Source of the DNA: CAZAPO01 sp044841755
GTDB lineage: Bacteria; Bacteroidota; Bacteroidia; Flavobacteriales; Flavobacteriaceae
NCBI GenBank assembly: GCA_044841755.1
Contig: JAXOFM010000005.1
Location: forward strand, 1-64,000
Length of the DNA stretch: 64,000 nt
Direction: 5' to 3'
Shown piece after piece: positions 16,694 to 24,705 of the stretch. Position numbers and translations under genes: made by a program. The notes under the pieces are model-generated. The model saw only the letters and a program-made list of their open reading frames with translations. It did not search any database and had not been told where the DNA came from. Positions within the stretch are counted from its first letter, which is position 1; each line of letters opens with the position of its first letter.

Positions 16694-17759
16694 AAATGTG
16701 TTAATGGCACTTTTATTAGTACCATTGTTCGCAATTGCGAACAATGGTAAAGATTGGAAGGGTAAGCATACCAAAGAAAAGAAAGTACATAAAGAATTTA
16801 CCGTAAACTCGAATGCAACTGTAGAGATTAAAAACAGTTATGGAGACATTGACGTCGTTACTTGGGATGAAAATCGGGTTGTCATTGACGTTACGATCAC
16901 GACAAATGGCAATAATGAAGAAAAAGTAATGAAGAAATTAGATGATATCGATATTGAATTTTCAGGTTCTTCAAATCATGTACATGCAAAGACAAAGTTT
17001 GAAAAGAGAAAATCATGGTGGAGCTGGGGTAAAAATAATGTGAGCATGAAAATTAACTATGTTATAAAAATGCCTGAAAGTAATAACGTGGATTTAGATA
17101 ATAGCTACGGTAGTATTAATCTTGACAAATTAGAAGGTCGCGCAGTCATTGATTGTGACTACGGAAAAATTACTACCAAAGAGTTAATGGCAGATAACAA
17201 TGATATTAATTTTGACTATACAAATAATAGTTATTTCGAGTACATCAAAAGCGGCACAATAAGCGCTGATTATAGTGGCTATACGGTTGGCAAAACTAAG
17301 AAACTTGTTATTGACGCCGACTATACAAAATCTAAAATCGAATTGGCTGAAGATGTTGAGTATAATTGTGATTATGGATCATTAACCATTGATAAGGCTA
17401 ACAATATTACTGGAGAAGGTGACAACTTATCATTACAAATTGGTGATGTTTATAAAGATGTTTCGATATCGGCAGATTACGGTTCTTGTAAGATTAAAAA
17501 CATGACAAGTAATGCTGGAGATATAACCATTAAATCTGACTACATGAAGATCACGATTGGTTATTCAGCTGGTTATAATTTCGACTTTGATCTAAATCTT
17601 ACTTATGGATCACTAAGAGGTGGCGATAATTTAGAGTTTAGCAAGAAGATTGAAAAATCAAACAGCAAACTATATACTGGATACAACGGAACTAAAGGTT
17701 CTGGAAATAACATTAATATAACTTCTGATTATGGAAGTGTAACGTTTAATAAAAACTAA
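16671..17759 (+). CDS. Exported DUF4097-like beta-helix protein
   Basis: A 362-residue protein with a signal peptide ending FAIANN. The mature part is a run of short strands with recurrent (D/N)SYG(D/S)I, DYGKI, DYGSLTI and DYGSCKI motifs at about 20-30 residue spacing, a pattern seen in DUF4097-type beta-solenoids and in the related head GIN proteins. Its ATG lies inside the 3' end of the anti-sigma candidate, so the two are translationally coupled. The signal-peptide end is encoded by a perfect 30-bp palindrome (16720-16749). Function unknown; probably periplasmic or surface-associated. Confidence 0.72.
   Translation: MKTALHYRNVLMALLLVPLFAIANNGKDWKGKHTKEKKVHKEFTVNSNATVEIKNSYGDIDVVTWDENRVVIDVTITTNGNNEEKVMKKLDDIDIEFSGSSNHVHAKTKFEKRKSWWSWGKNNVSMKINYVIKMPESNNVDLDNSYGSINLDKLEGRAVIDCDYGKITTKELMADNNDINFDYTNNSYFEYIKSGTISADYSGYTVGKTKKLVIDADYTKSKIELAEDVEYNCDYGSLTIDKANNITGEGDNLSLQIGDVYKDVSISADYGSCKIKNMTSNAGDITIKSDYMKITIGYSAGYNFDFDLNLTYGSLRGGDNLEFSKKIEKSNSKLYTGYNGTKGSGNNINITSDYGSVTFNKN
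16720..16749. repeat. Perfect 30-bp palindrome inside a coding region
   Basis: The half-site TACCATTGTTCGCAA is followed directly by its exact reverse complement; all 15 base pairs match with no spacer, and the match ends at 16719/16750. It lies within codons 17-27 of the DUF4097-like gene. Confidence 0.95.
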
Positions 17760-17782
17760 ATATCAATCAAAAGCAATTAAAA

Positions 17783-18508
17783 ATGAGAAAATTAATTTTA
17801 GGAATGGCTGCTATAATGTGTGTTACTGTAACAAATGCACAGTGGTGGGGAAGTAAAAAAGTAAAGGGTAACGGTAAAGTAACAACCGAGACTAGAAGTA
17901 CTGGAGACTATGATGGCGTGAAGTGCGCAGGATCAATGGATTATGTTCTTGTAGCTGGAACAGAGGGAAAAATAACTATTGAAGCAGAGTCCAATTTAAT
18001 GGAGTATATAGTTACAGAAATCAAGAATAACAACCTTATTGTTAAGGTAAAGAAAGGATACAATTTAAAACCTAGCTTCAACAAGGCTTTAAAGGTGACT
18101 ATACCTTTTAAAGACATCTCAAGTGTTTCTTTAGCTGGTTCTGGAGACGTTTGGAATGAGGATAAGATTAAATCTAACAGCTTAGATGTGTCATTAGCTG
18201 GTTCTGGTGATATGGTACTAGATATCGAGGCAAATTCTGTCGAAGGAAGTTTGGCAGGTTCTGGTGATATGACATTAAAAGGAAATACAAATGATCTTAC
18301 TGTAAAAGTTGCTGGTTCCGGAGATATTAGTGCTTTCGGGTTGCAAGCTAACAACACAAAAGCTTCAGTAGCGGGTTCTGGTGATATTGAAGTAGTAAGT
18401 AATAAGAGTTTATATGCTCGAGTTTCTGGCTCTGGAGACATTGAATATAAAGGAAACCCAGATAAAGAAGATACTAAAGTTTCAGGATCTGGAACTATTA
18501 ACAACTAA
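17783..18508 (+). CDS. Head GIN domain (DUF2807) exported protein
   Basis: A 241-residue protein with a signal peptide (ending TNAQ) and a DUF2807 beta-solenoid. The turn motif (A/S)GSGD recurs at LAGSGDVWN, LAGSGDMVL, LAGSGDMTL, VAGSGDISA, VAGSGDIEV and VSGSGDIEY, at roughly 20-residue spacing, ending SGSGTINN. The N-terminal RSTGDYDGVKCAGSMDYVLVAG is the typical head GIN opening. The family is abundant in Bacteroidota and often placed next to ECF sigma genes; its role is not known. It is the last gene of the sigma operon. Confidence 0.9.
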   Translation: MRKLILGMAAIMCVTVTNAQWWGSKKVKGNGKVTTETRSTGDYDGVKCAGSMDYVLVAGTEGKITIEAESNLMEYIVTEIKNNNLIVKVKKGYNLKPSFNKALKVTIPFKDISSVSLAGSGDVWNEDKIKSNSLDVSLAGSGDMVLDIEANSVEGSLAGSGDMTLKGNTNDLTVKVAGSGDISAFGLQANNTKASVAGSGDIEVVSNKSLYARVSGSGDIEYKGNPDKEDTKVSGSGTINN

Positions 18509-18524
18509 GAACAACTATCTACTT

Positions 18525-18553
18525 AAAAGCCGCTCAAAAAGCGGCTTTTTTTA
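18525..18553 (+). terminator. Terminator of the ECF sigma operon
   Basis: AAAAGCCGC (18525-18533), loop TCAAAAA, GCGGCTTTT (18541-18549) with further T residues. Confidence 0.9.
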
Positions 18554-19864
18554 TTTAACGTATTTTGTTCCTTTAATCATAAACAAGATCACAATAGCCA
18601 CCAAAAAGAAAATTGCCAAAAACAATACAGACCATTGCATTGATCCAGTTAAAGCTATTAGAAACCCAAAAACAAACATTCCTAAAACGATAGCTATTTT
18701 TTCGGTTACATCGTAAAAACTAAAGTATGTGGCATGGTCTTCCGTATCCGGCAACATCTTAGAGTATGTTGAACGTGATAATGATTGTGTAGCACCCAAA
18801 ACAAGTCCTAAAACTCCTCCGAGTATATAAAAATATAAATCTACACTGGCTTGTTCTTTATCTAACATAAAAGCAATAAAACATACAAGACACCACAGCA
18901 AAAGAGTTAATCTTAAAGCCTTTAAATTTCCGTGCTTTTTAGATAGTCTAGAAAAAAAGTACGCTCCAACTATAGCTACCAATTGTACTAACAAAATAGT
19001 CATAATAAGATTAGTAGTTGGCAAACCAAGTTCTTCGCTTCCAAATATACCAGCCATCAAAACAATAGTTTGTACACCAACACTAAAGAAAAAGAATGAA
19101 GCTAAGAATTTTTTAAGCTCTGTGTAGTGTTTTAATTCTTTCCACACCTTTTTTAACTCTCTAAAGCCTTTCCAGATATAATCTTTGTCAGGTTTATGTC
19201 CATACACATTGTTTGGTAATCTTCTATAAGTTATTTGTGCAAAGCCTAACCACCAAACACCAACAAGCACAAACGTAATACGTGATCCCCAAGCTTCATC
19301 TAATAAACCAAATACACTGGTTTGCACTAAGACCAAGCTTAAAATCATCAGTAAGACAGAACCAGAATACCCATAAATAAACCCTTTAGCACTAACAGCA
19401 TCTTGTTGTTCTGGGTGTGCTATTTCTGGTAAGTAAGCGTTGTAAAAAACAATACTCCCCCAAAATCCAACACTAGCAGTAACAGTAAACAAAAGTGCTA
19501 TCCAGAGCGTACTTTCATCTTTAAAGAAAAATAAGCTCATAACTGATAGCGATCCTAACAAACAAAAGAACTTTAGAAATTTCAATTTGTTTCCTGTGTA
19601 ATCCGCAATACCAGAGAGAATTGGAGATATTATTGCTACAATTAAAAATGAGAAAGACAATGTGTAATCATAAAGCGTAGTTGGATTCCATTCAGTACCT
19701 AAGAAGGAAATCTTCCCTTCAATATTAGCAAATGACGAAGTCATACTGCTATAGTAAATAGGAAAAACTGCTGTACTAATTACCAAAGAATATACTGAAT
19801 TAGCCCAATCGTAAAACGCCCAGGCATTTAATAATTTCTTATTACCCTTTTCTAATACGCTCAT
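18551..19864 (-). CDS. MFS transporter, UMF1 family (downstream copy)
   Basis: A 437-residue integral membrane protein with about 12 hydrophobic segments. The N-terminal KKLLNAWAFYDWANSVYSLVI, the loop SPILSGIADYTGNKLKFLKFF and LSRSTYSKMLPDTEDHATYFSFYDVTEKI mark the UMF1/Atg22-like MFS group. The substrate is unknown. It is clearly a paralogue of the gene immediately upstream; the stop of that gene and this ATG overlap as ATGA, so the two are translationally coupled. Confidence 0.87.
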   Translation of the reverse strand: MSVLEKGNKKLLNAWAFYDWANSVYSLVISTAVFPIYYSSMTSSFANIEGKISFLGTEWNPTTLYDYTLSFSFLIVAIISPILSGIADYTGNKLKFLKFFCLLGSLSVMSLFFFKDESTLWIALLFTVTASVGFWGSIVFYNAYLPEIAHPEQQDAVSAKGFIYGYSGSVLLMILSLVLVQTSVFGLLDEAWGSRITFVLVGVWWLGFAQITYRRLPNNVYGHKPDKDYIWKGFRELKKVWKELKHYTELKKFLASFFFFSVGVQTIVLMAGIFGSEELGLPTTNLIMTILLVQLVAIVGAYFFSRLSKKHGNLKALRLTLLLWCLVCFIAFMLDKEQASVDLYFYILGGVLGLVLGATQSLSRSTYSKMLPDTEDHATYFSFYDVTEKIAIVLGMFVFGFLIALTGSMQWSVLFLAIFFLVAIVILFMIKGTKYVK

Positions 19865-21192
19865 ATCTTATCGTGTTTTTCTGAGTTATTTTTCGGAACT
19901 CTAAATAACAAAATAACTCCTATTAAAAAGAAAGAAAATAAATATAAGATTGCATTACGCATGGAACCCGTTATTTGATCTACAGTTCCATAAATAATCA
20001 TTCCTATAATAATTCCAACTTTCTCAGTGACATCATAAAAACTAAAATACGAGGTAGTATCTTGAGTTTTTGGTAAAAATTTAGAGTATGTCGAACGTGA
20101 CAATGCTTGCACACCGCCCATTACTAGACCTACTACTGCTGCAACAATATAAAATTGAATTGGTGAATATACATAGTAGGCATAGATACATATAATAATC
20201 CAAACAACATTCACTCCAATTAGTGCATTTATATTTCCATATAGCGCAGAAGCTCTAGCGGTAAGAGTAGCTCCTAAAACAGCCACCAATTGTATCACAA
20301 GAATACTAATAATTAAACCCATGGTTTTTTCACTATTATCTGCCCAAGAAATCTCTTCCTCACCAAAATACACAGCCATAAGCATTATGGTTTGTACAGC
20401 CATACTATACACAAAGAAAGCTCTCAAGAATTTTTTGAGTCTTAGATTATCTTTAAGTTGACGTAATACTGAATTTAGCTCTTTAAAGCCATTAAACAAC
20501 ACGTCCTTAGCTGGTTTTTTACTATTAGCGTTTCCTTTTGGTAAATGATAAAAAGTATACTGACTAAACAATGCCCACCATACTCCTACTGTTATAAAGG
20601 AGTACTTCATTGCTGTAACTGCTGCTTCAGTTTCTGATCCTTGAATACCAAACCAATTTGGTTTCATTACCATTGCAAGATTTAAAACCAAAAGAATAAC
20701 ACTACCTATATAACCAATTGAAAACCCTTTGGCACTTATCGCATCTTGTTGCTCTGGATACGCTATATCTGGTAAATAAGAATTATAAAACACCAAACTT
20801 CCCCAGTATCCAAATAATCCGAAGAAATAAAAGAGTAAACTACTATAAATGTGCTCTAAACTAAACCAATAGAGTCCGATACATCCAATACTTCCGGCAT
20901 AACAAAAAAACTTTAAGAACACTCGCTTATTCCCTACATAATCTGCTATTCCGGAAAGAATAGGTGACATAATTGTGATTACAAAAAATGTAAAAGCAGT
21001 TACAAATGAAATTAGTGCAGTACTCTTAACGTCATACCCAAAAACTTGAACTGTTTTGAGGTCATCTATAAAAAGAGAAGCATAAAATATTGGAAAGATA
21101 GCCGAAGCTATTGTTAAAGTATAGACTGAATTAGCCCAATCGTAAAATGCCCAAGCATTGAGTAGTTTTTTAGATCCTTTCTTTAAAGCCAT
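19861..21192 (-). CDS. MFS transporter, UMF1 family (upstream copy)
   Basis: A 443-residue, about 12-segment membrane protein sharing long identical stretches with its downstream neighbour (KKLLNAWAFYDWANSVY, SPILSGIADYVGNK, LSRSTYSKFLPKTQD, YFSFYDVTEK, PEQQDAISAKGF). The divergence between copies shows the duplication is old. The ATG lies at the base of the hairpin that terminates the preceding M48 gene, so a promoter within that region must drive it, or readthrough from the M48 gene. Confidence 0.87.
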   Translation of the reverse strand: MALKKGSKKLLNAWAFYDWANSVYTLTIASAIFPIFYASLFIDDLKTVQVFGYDVKSTALISFVTAFTFFVITIMSPILSGIADYVGNKRVFLKFFCYAGSIGCIGLYWFSLEHIYSSLLFYFFGLFGYWGSLVFYNSYLPDIAYPEQQDAISAKGFSIGYIGSVILLVLNLAMVMKPNWFGIQGSETEAAVTAMKYSFITVGVWWALFSQYTFYHLPKGNANSKKPAKDVLFNGFKELNSVLRQLKDNLRLKKFLRAFFVYSMAVQTIMLMAVYFGEEEISWADNSEKTMGLIISILVIQLVAVLGATLTARASALYGNINALIGVNVVWIIICIYAYYVYSPIQFYIVAAVVGLVMGGVQALSRSTYSKFLPKTQDTTSYFSFYDVTEKVGIIIGMIIYGTVDQITGSMRNAILYLFSFFLIGVILLFRVPKNNSEKHDKI

Positions 21193-21222
21193 AAAAAAAG
21201 CTGCTCTTCGTATGAGCAGCTT
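21193..21222 (-). terminator. Terminator of the M48 peptidase gene
   Basis: AAGCTGCTC (21198-21206), loop, GAGCAGCTT (21214-21222), with a T-run on the minus strand. The T-run ends 1 base before the ATG of the transporter gene. Confidence 0.85.
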
Positions 21223-21248
21223 CTAAAGTAATCAAATTAAATTTAATA

Positions 21249-22073
21249 TTATTCTCTAAAGGAAGTCACACCAAACTTCTTCGCTTCTTCTTTAGCTCCT
21301 GTGGCCCATTCTTGCAAGTTCTTTATTCTTGTGTCATTAGAGGGGTGTGTACTTAAAAATTCTGGTGGTGCTTGTCCTCCACTGTTCGCTTTCATCCTTT
21401 TCCATAATTCTGCAGCTTCATCTGGATTATATCCTGCAACTGCCATAAGAAGTAAACCAATTCTATCTGCTTGTGCTTCGTGAGATCGGCTAAAAGGTAA
21501 AATTCCTCCCAGCTGAGACCCAACACCATAAGCTTGATTGAAAATTGCACGAGATTCATCATCTTTTATAGCCACATTTCCAGCAATTGCTCCAACTTGT
21601 TGAAGCATTCCTGCGCTCATTCGCTGTTGCCCATGATTTGCTAATGCATGTGCAACTTCGTGACCCATAATAACTGCAACTCCAGCTTCACCATCAGCAA
21701 TTGGCAGAATTCCCGTATAAAAGACAATTTTACCTCCAGGCATACACCATGCATTTACCGCTTTATTATTTACAAGGTTATATTCCCATTTATAATCTTT
21801 TAAATATCCTTGGTAACCATTAGCATTTAACCATTTCTCTGAAGCTAATGCAATTCTCTTACCAACACGAGTGATCATTTCTGCATCAGAAGTACCTTTT
21901 ACAACCTCGTTTTCAGCTAAAAATTGATCATATTGTGCAAAAGCCATAGGGAATAATGAACTATTCTCTGTTCCTGGCAATGCCATGGTTTTTTTTCCTG
22001 TAAAAGGATTAGTAGCACAAGAAATTATTAAAAGAGTAAGGGTAATTCCAAAAAGATACTTATTGGTTTTCAT
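21249..22073 (-). CDS. M48 family metallopeptidase lipoprotein
   Basis: A 274-residue protein with a lipobox cysteine at residue 19 (LLIISCATNPF). The zinc motif HEVAH is at 138-142, followed by LANHGQQRMSAGMLQQVG, and the third ligand lies in SRSHEAQADRIGLLLM near 200. This is the LoiP/YcaL/BepA-like group of periplasmic or outer-membrane-facing quality control peptidases. The conserved VNAWCMPGGKIVFYTGIL precedes the active site. All catalytic residues are present. It is transcribed alone, with a terminator after it. Confidence 0.94.
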   Translation of the reverse strand: MKTNKYLFGITLTLLIISCATNPFTGKKTMALPGTENSSLFPMAFAQYDQFLAENEVVKGTSDAEMITRVGKRIALASEKWLNANGYQGYLKDYKWEYNLVNNKAVNAWCMPGGKIVFYTGILPIADGEAGVAVIMGHEVAHALANHGQQRMSAGMLQQVGAIAGNVAIKDDESRAIFNQAYGVGSQLGGILPFSRSHEAQADRIGLLLMAVAGYNPDEAAELWKRMKANSGGQAPPEFLSTHPSNDTRIKNLQEWATGAKEEAKKFGVTSFRE

Positions 22074-22169
22074 CTTAATTACAATTTTATTAGAGCTCTA
22101 AATTTACAAAAAAGCGCTTGTAATTCAGACACAAAAATAACTTAGAGGTCACTTAAAAACTTGTCAATA

Positions 22170-24581
22170 CTATTTACCAATTATATGAAGCATTCCAAAA
22201 TCTTTTTTGATGATCCATGAATATGCTCCGTTGGATTCATTCTTTACTTGTTCTAAAGACACAACATCATTATCAATTTGTATCCCTTTAACTTCAAAAG
22301 GAATTCCATGAACAATTAATTCGAAATTTTCGTAAGGTGCAGTATACTTACCTTCTTTATGCTGCTGAATTGCAAGTCCTGTTTCTTTACCGGTTAATTT
22401 AAATGTTCTAAGACTGTATCTACCTTTGATATAATCGTATCCATCATGCTTATCATCATAAAACTTTGAAGTTTCTTTTCCGTATTTGTAATAAACGTCC
22501 AGAGTTACTTTTTCAATTTTTTTCTCACCAACATATTGTTGAACAGGATATTTTGGAATAATTGCTCCTTCTTTTATAAATATTGGCATACTATCTATAT
22601 CAGCATCAACCCACATTTCTTTACCTCCTTTCACAACTTCATTAGTCCAATAGTTATACCATTTCCCTCGAGGTATAAACATTCTTCTTCCCTTAGCATT
22701 TGGTTCTAAAATTGGACACACTAAAATTTTCTCTCCAAAAATAAACTCATCCGTTCTATAATGAGTATGTACATCATCTTGATCGAATAGGACTAAAGAT
22801 TTTAATAAAGGTATTCCTTCTTCTATATATCTCCAGAAAGCTGTATACAAATATGGAAGTAACTGATATCTAAGTTCTATAAACTTCTTAACAATACTTG
22901 TAACGTCTTCATCAAAAGCCCAAGGTTCTTGATCTCCGTGATCTCCAGATGAATGAACCCGGCAGAATGGATGGAATACTCCTAATTGAATCCATCTTGT
23001 AAAAAGTTCACCTTGTGGTTGTTCAGCAAATCCACCAATATCACTTCCTGCAAAAGAAAAACCGGACATAGCCATGCGCTGTGCTTGTATATTCGCAATC
23101 CATAAATGCTCCCATGTAGCCACATTATCTCCTGTCCAAGTAGAAGTATATCTTTGGGTTCCCGAATAGGCAGAGCGGGTAATAACAAAAGGACGTTTTG
23201 GATAAGTAAATTTCTTTAAACCGTGATAGGTAGCTCTTGCCATTTGCATTCCATATACATTATGAGCTTTTCTATGACTACACGGATTGCCATCATAATT
23301 ATGCCTCACATCATTTGGAAATGTTTTATTGGGAACCTCCATTACTGCGGGTTCATTCATATCATTCCAAACTCCTTTTACTCCAATCTCTTCAATAAGC
23401 TCTTTAAAGAGTCCTGACCACCATTCTCTAACTTCCGGTTTTGTAAAATCTGGAAAGTAACATTCTCCAGGCCATACTTTACCTTTCATATAAGGTCCAT
23501 CCGCACGTTTGCAGAAATAATCTTTATCCAGAGCTTCTTTGAAGACTGAATATTCTTTATCAACCTTAATTCCAGGATCTATTATAACAACAGTTTTAAA
23601 ACCATCTTCCTTTAGCTCCTTTACCATTCTTTTGGGATCAGGAAAATACTCTTTGTCCCAAGTAAAACACCTGAAACCATCCATATAGTCAATATCTAGA
23701 TAGATAGCATCGCATGGTATTTGTAATTGTCTAAATGTTGAAGTAATCTCTTTTACTTTGCTCTCCGGATAATAACTCCATTTACATTGATGAAATCCTA
23801 AAGCCCATAAAGGAGGTAACTGATGAGGTTTACCTGTAAGATCGGTATAGTTGGTAACCACATCTTCCATTTGAGGGCCATAGATGAAATAATAGTTCAT
23901 TTCACCTCCTTGAGCCCAAAAACTAGTTACATTTCTTCTTTCGCTAGTAAAATCAAAAAAAGATCTGAAAGAATTATCAAAGAAAATACCGTAAGCTTTC
24001 TTGTGATGCAAGGCTGTATAGAAAGGAATTGTTTTATATATAGGGTCTGTTCCTCTTCCGTAGGCATAAGAATCAGTTACCCAATTCTCAAAACGTTTCC
24101 CTTTTAGGTTTAAATGTACAGGCTTATCTCCTAACCCATAGTAGCTCTCTCCATCTTGAGATATTTTACTCATCTTTACAATATCTCCTCCAAATTCATA
24201 ACTTTCCTCCCAATGAAATCCTAATTCATCTTTATTTATGAGCGAATTATCATTAGCGTCATATATGGAAACCTTTGCATCTAACTTAGCGATTTTACAT
24301 ATTAACTTTGCTGTTTCAATTATATAATATTCATCTTCCTCTGTAATTTCTAACTTATTATAACCGCGACTTGCGTATTTAGTTATGGCGTATGAGAAAT
24401 CATTATCAAACTTTCCAAGAGTAGTATAGCGAAACCTCAAAACACTATCACGAAGTATTGTTAACTGAAGTATAACATCATTTTCTGTAGTAAAATATAA
24501 AGTGTCTACATCCTTTTTGAAAGACACTATGTTCGATGGAAATAAATTTCCTTTCTTTTCTAACTCTGTATTGGTAATCAT
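22170..24581 (-). CDS. Glycoside hydrolase family 31 alpha-glucosidase-like enzyme
   Basis: An 803-residue enzyme from the ATG at 24581 (MITNTELEKKG); the open frame extends to 24644 but that extension looks non-native. The GH31 nucleophile is Asp407 in GVWNDMNEP, the acid/base Asp485 in TWTGDNVATWEHL; the DIDYMDGFRCFTWD segment precedes them. An N-terminal beta-sandwich (DUF4968-like) and C-terminal DUF5110-like strands frame the barrel. There is no signal peptide, so it is cytosolic. It closes the alpha-glucan operon, suggesting action on alpha-1,4-glucosides, but substrate (glucosyl or xylosyl) cannot be decided from sequence alone. Confidence 0.9.
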   Translation of the reverse strand: MITNTELEKKGNLFPSNIVSFKKDVDTLYFTTENDVILQLTILRDSVLRFRYTTLGKFDNDFSYAITKYASRGYNKLEITEEDEYYIIETAKLICKIAKLDAKVSIYDANDNSLINKDELGFHWEESYEFGGDIVKMSKISQDGESYYGLGDKPVHLNLKGKRFENWVTDSYAYGRGTDPIYKTIPFYTALHHKKAYGIFFDNSFRSFFDFTSERRNVTSFWAQGGEMNYYFIYGPQMEDVVTNYTDLTGKPHQLPPLWALGFHQCKWSYYPESKVKEITSTFRQLQIPCDAIYLDIDYMDGFRCFTWDKEYFPDPKRMVKELKEDGFKTVVIIDPGIKVDKEYSVFKEALDKDYFCKRADGPYMKGKVWPGECYFPDFTKPEVREWWSGLFKELIEEIGVKGVWNDMNEPAVMEVPNKTFPNDVRHNYDGNPCSHRKAHNVYGMQMARATYHGLKKFTYPKRPFVITRSAYSGTQRYTSTWTGDNVATWEHLWIANIQAQRMAMSGFSFAGSDIGGFAEQPQGELFTRWIQLGVFHPFCRVHSSGDHGDQEPWAFDEDVTSIVKKFIELRYQLLPYLYTAFWRYIEEGIPLLKSLVLFDQDDVHTHYRTDEFIFGEKILVCPILEPNAKGRRMFIPRGKWYNYWTNEVVKGGKEMWVDADIDSMPIFIKEGAIIPKYPVQQYVGEKKIEKVTLDVYYKYGKETSKFYDDKHDGYDYIKGRYSLRTFKLTGKETGLAIQQHKEGKYTAPYENFELIVHGIPFEVKGIQIDNDVVSLEQVKNESNGAYSWIIKKDFGMLHIIGK

Positions 24582-24705
24582 ACATTCTTCATTTTCAAGG
24601 CATAAAAAAAAGCAAAACGAACCACTTATAAAGCCTGAATACAAAAGTTTTTCAAACTTTTATTAACTATATCGTTTTCGAGGGAGATTTTTGCGAAATA
24701 TTCAA

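Noticed and set aside
17941..18504. 187-residue open frame opposite the head GIN gene
   Set aside because: It mirrors the repetitive AGSGD codons of the sense gene (SPEPA repeats), has no supporting features and is fully contained in a well-supported gene.
18414..18716. 100-residue frame across the head GIN end and terminator
   Set aside because: It crosses a strong terminator and lies in the wrong frame of two supported genes.
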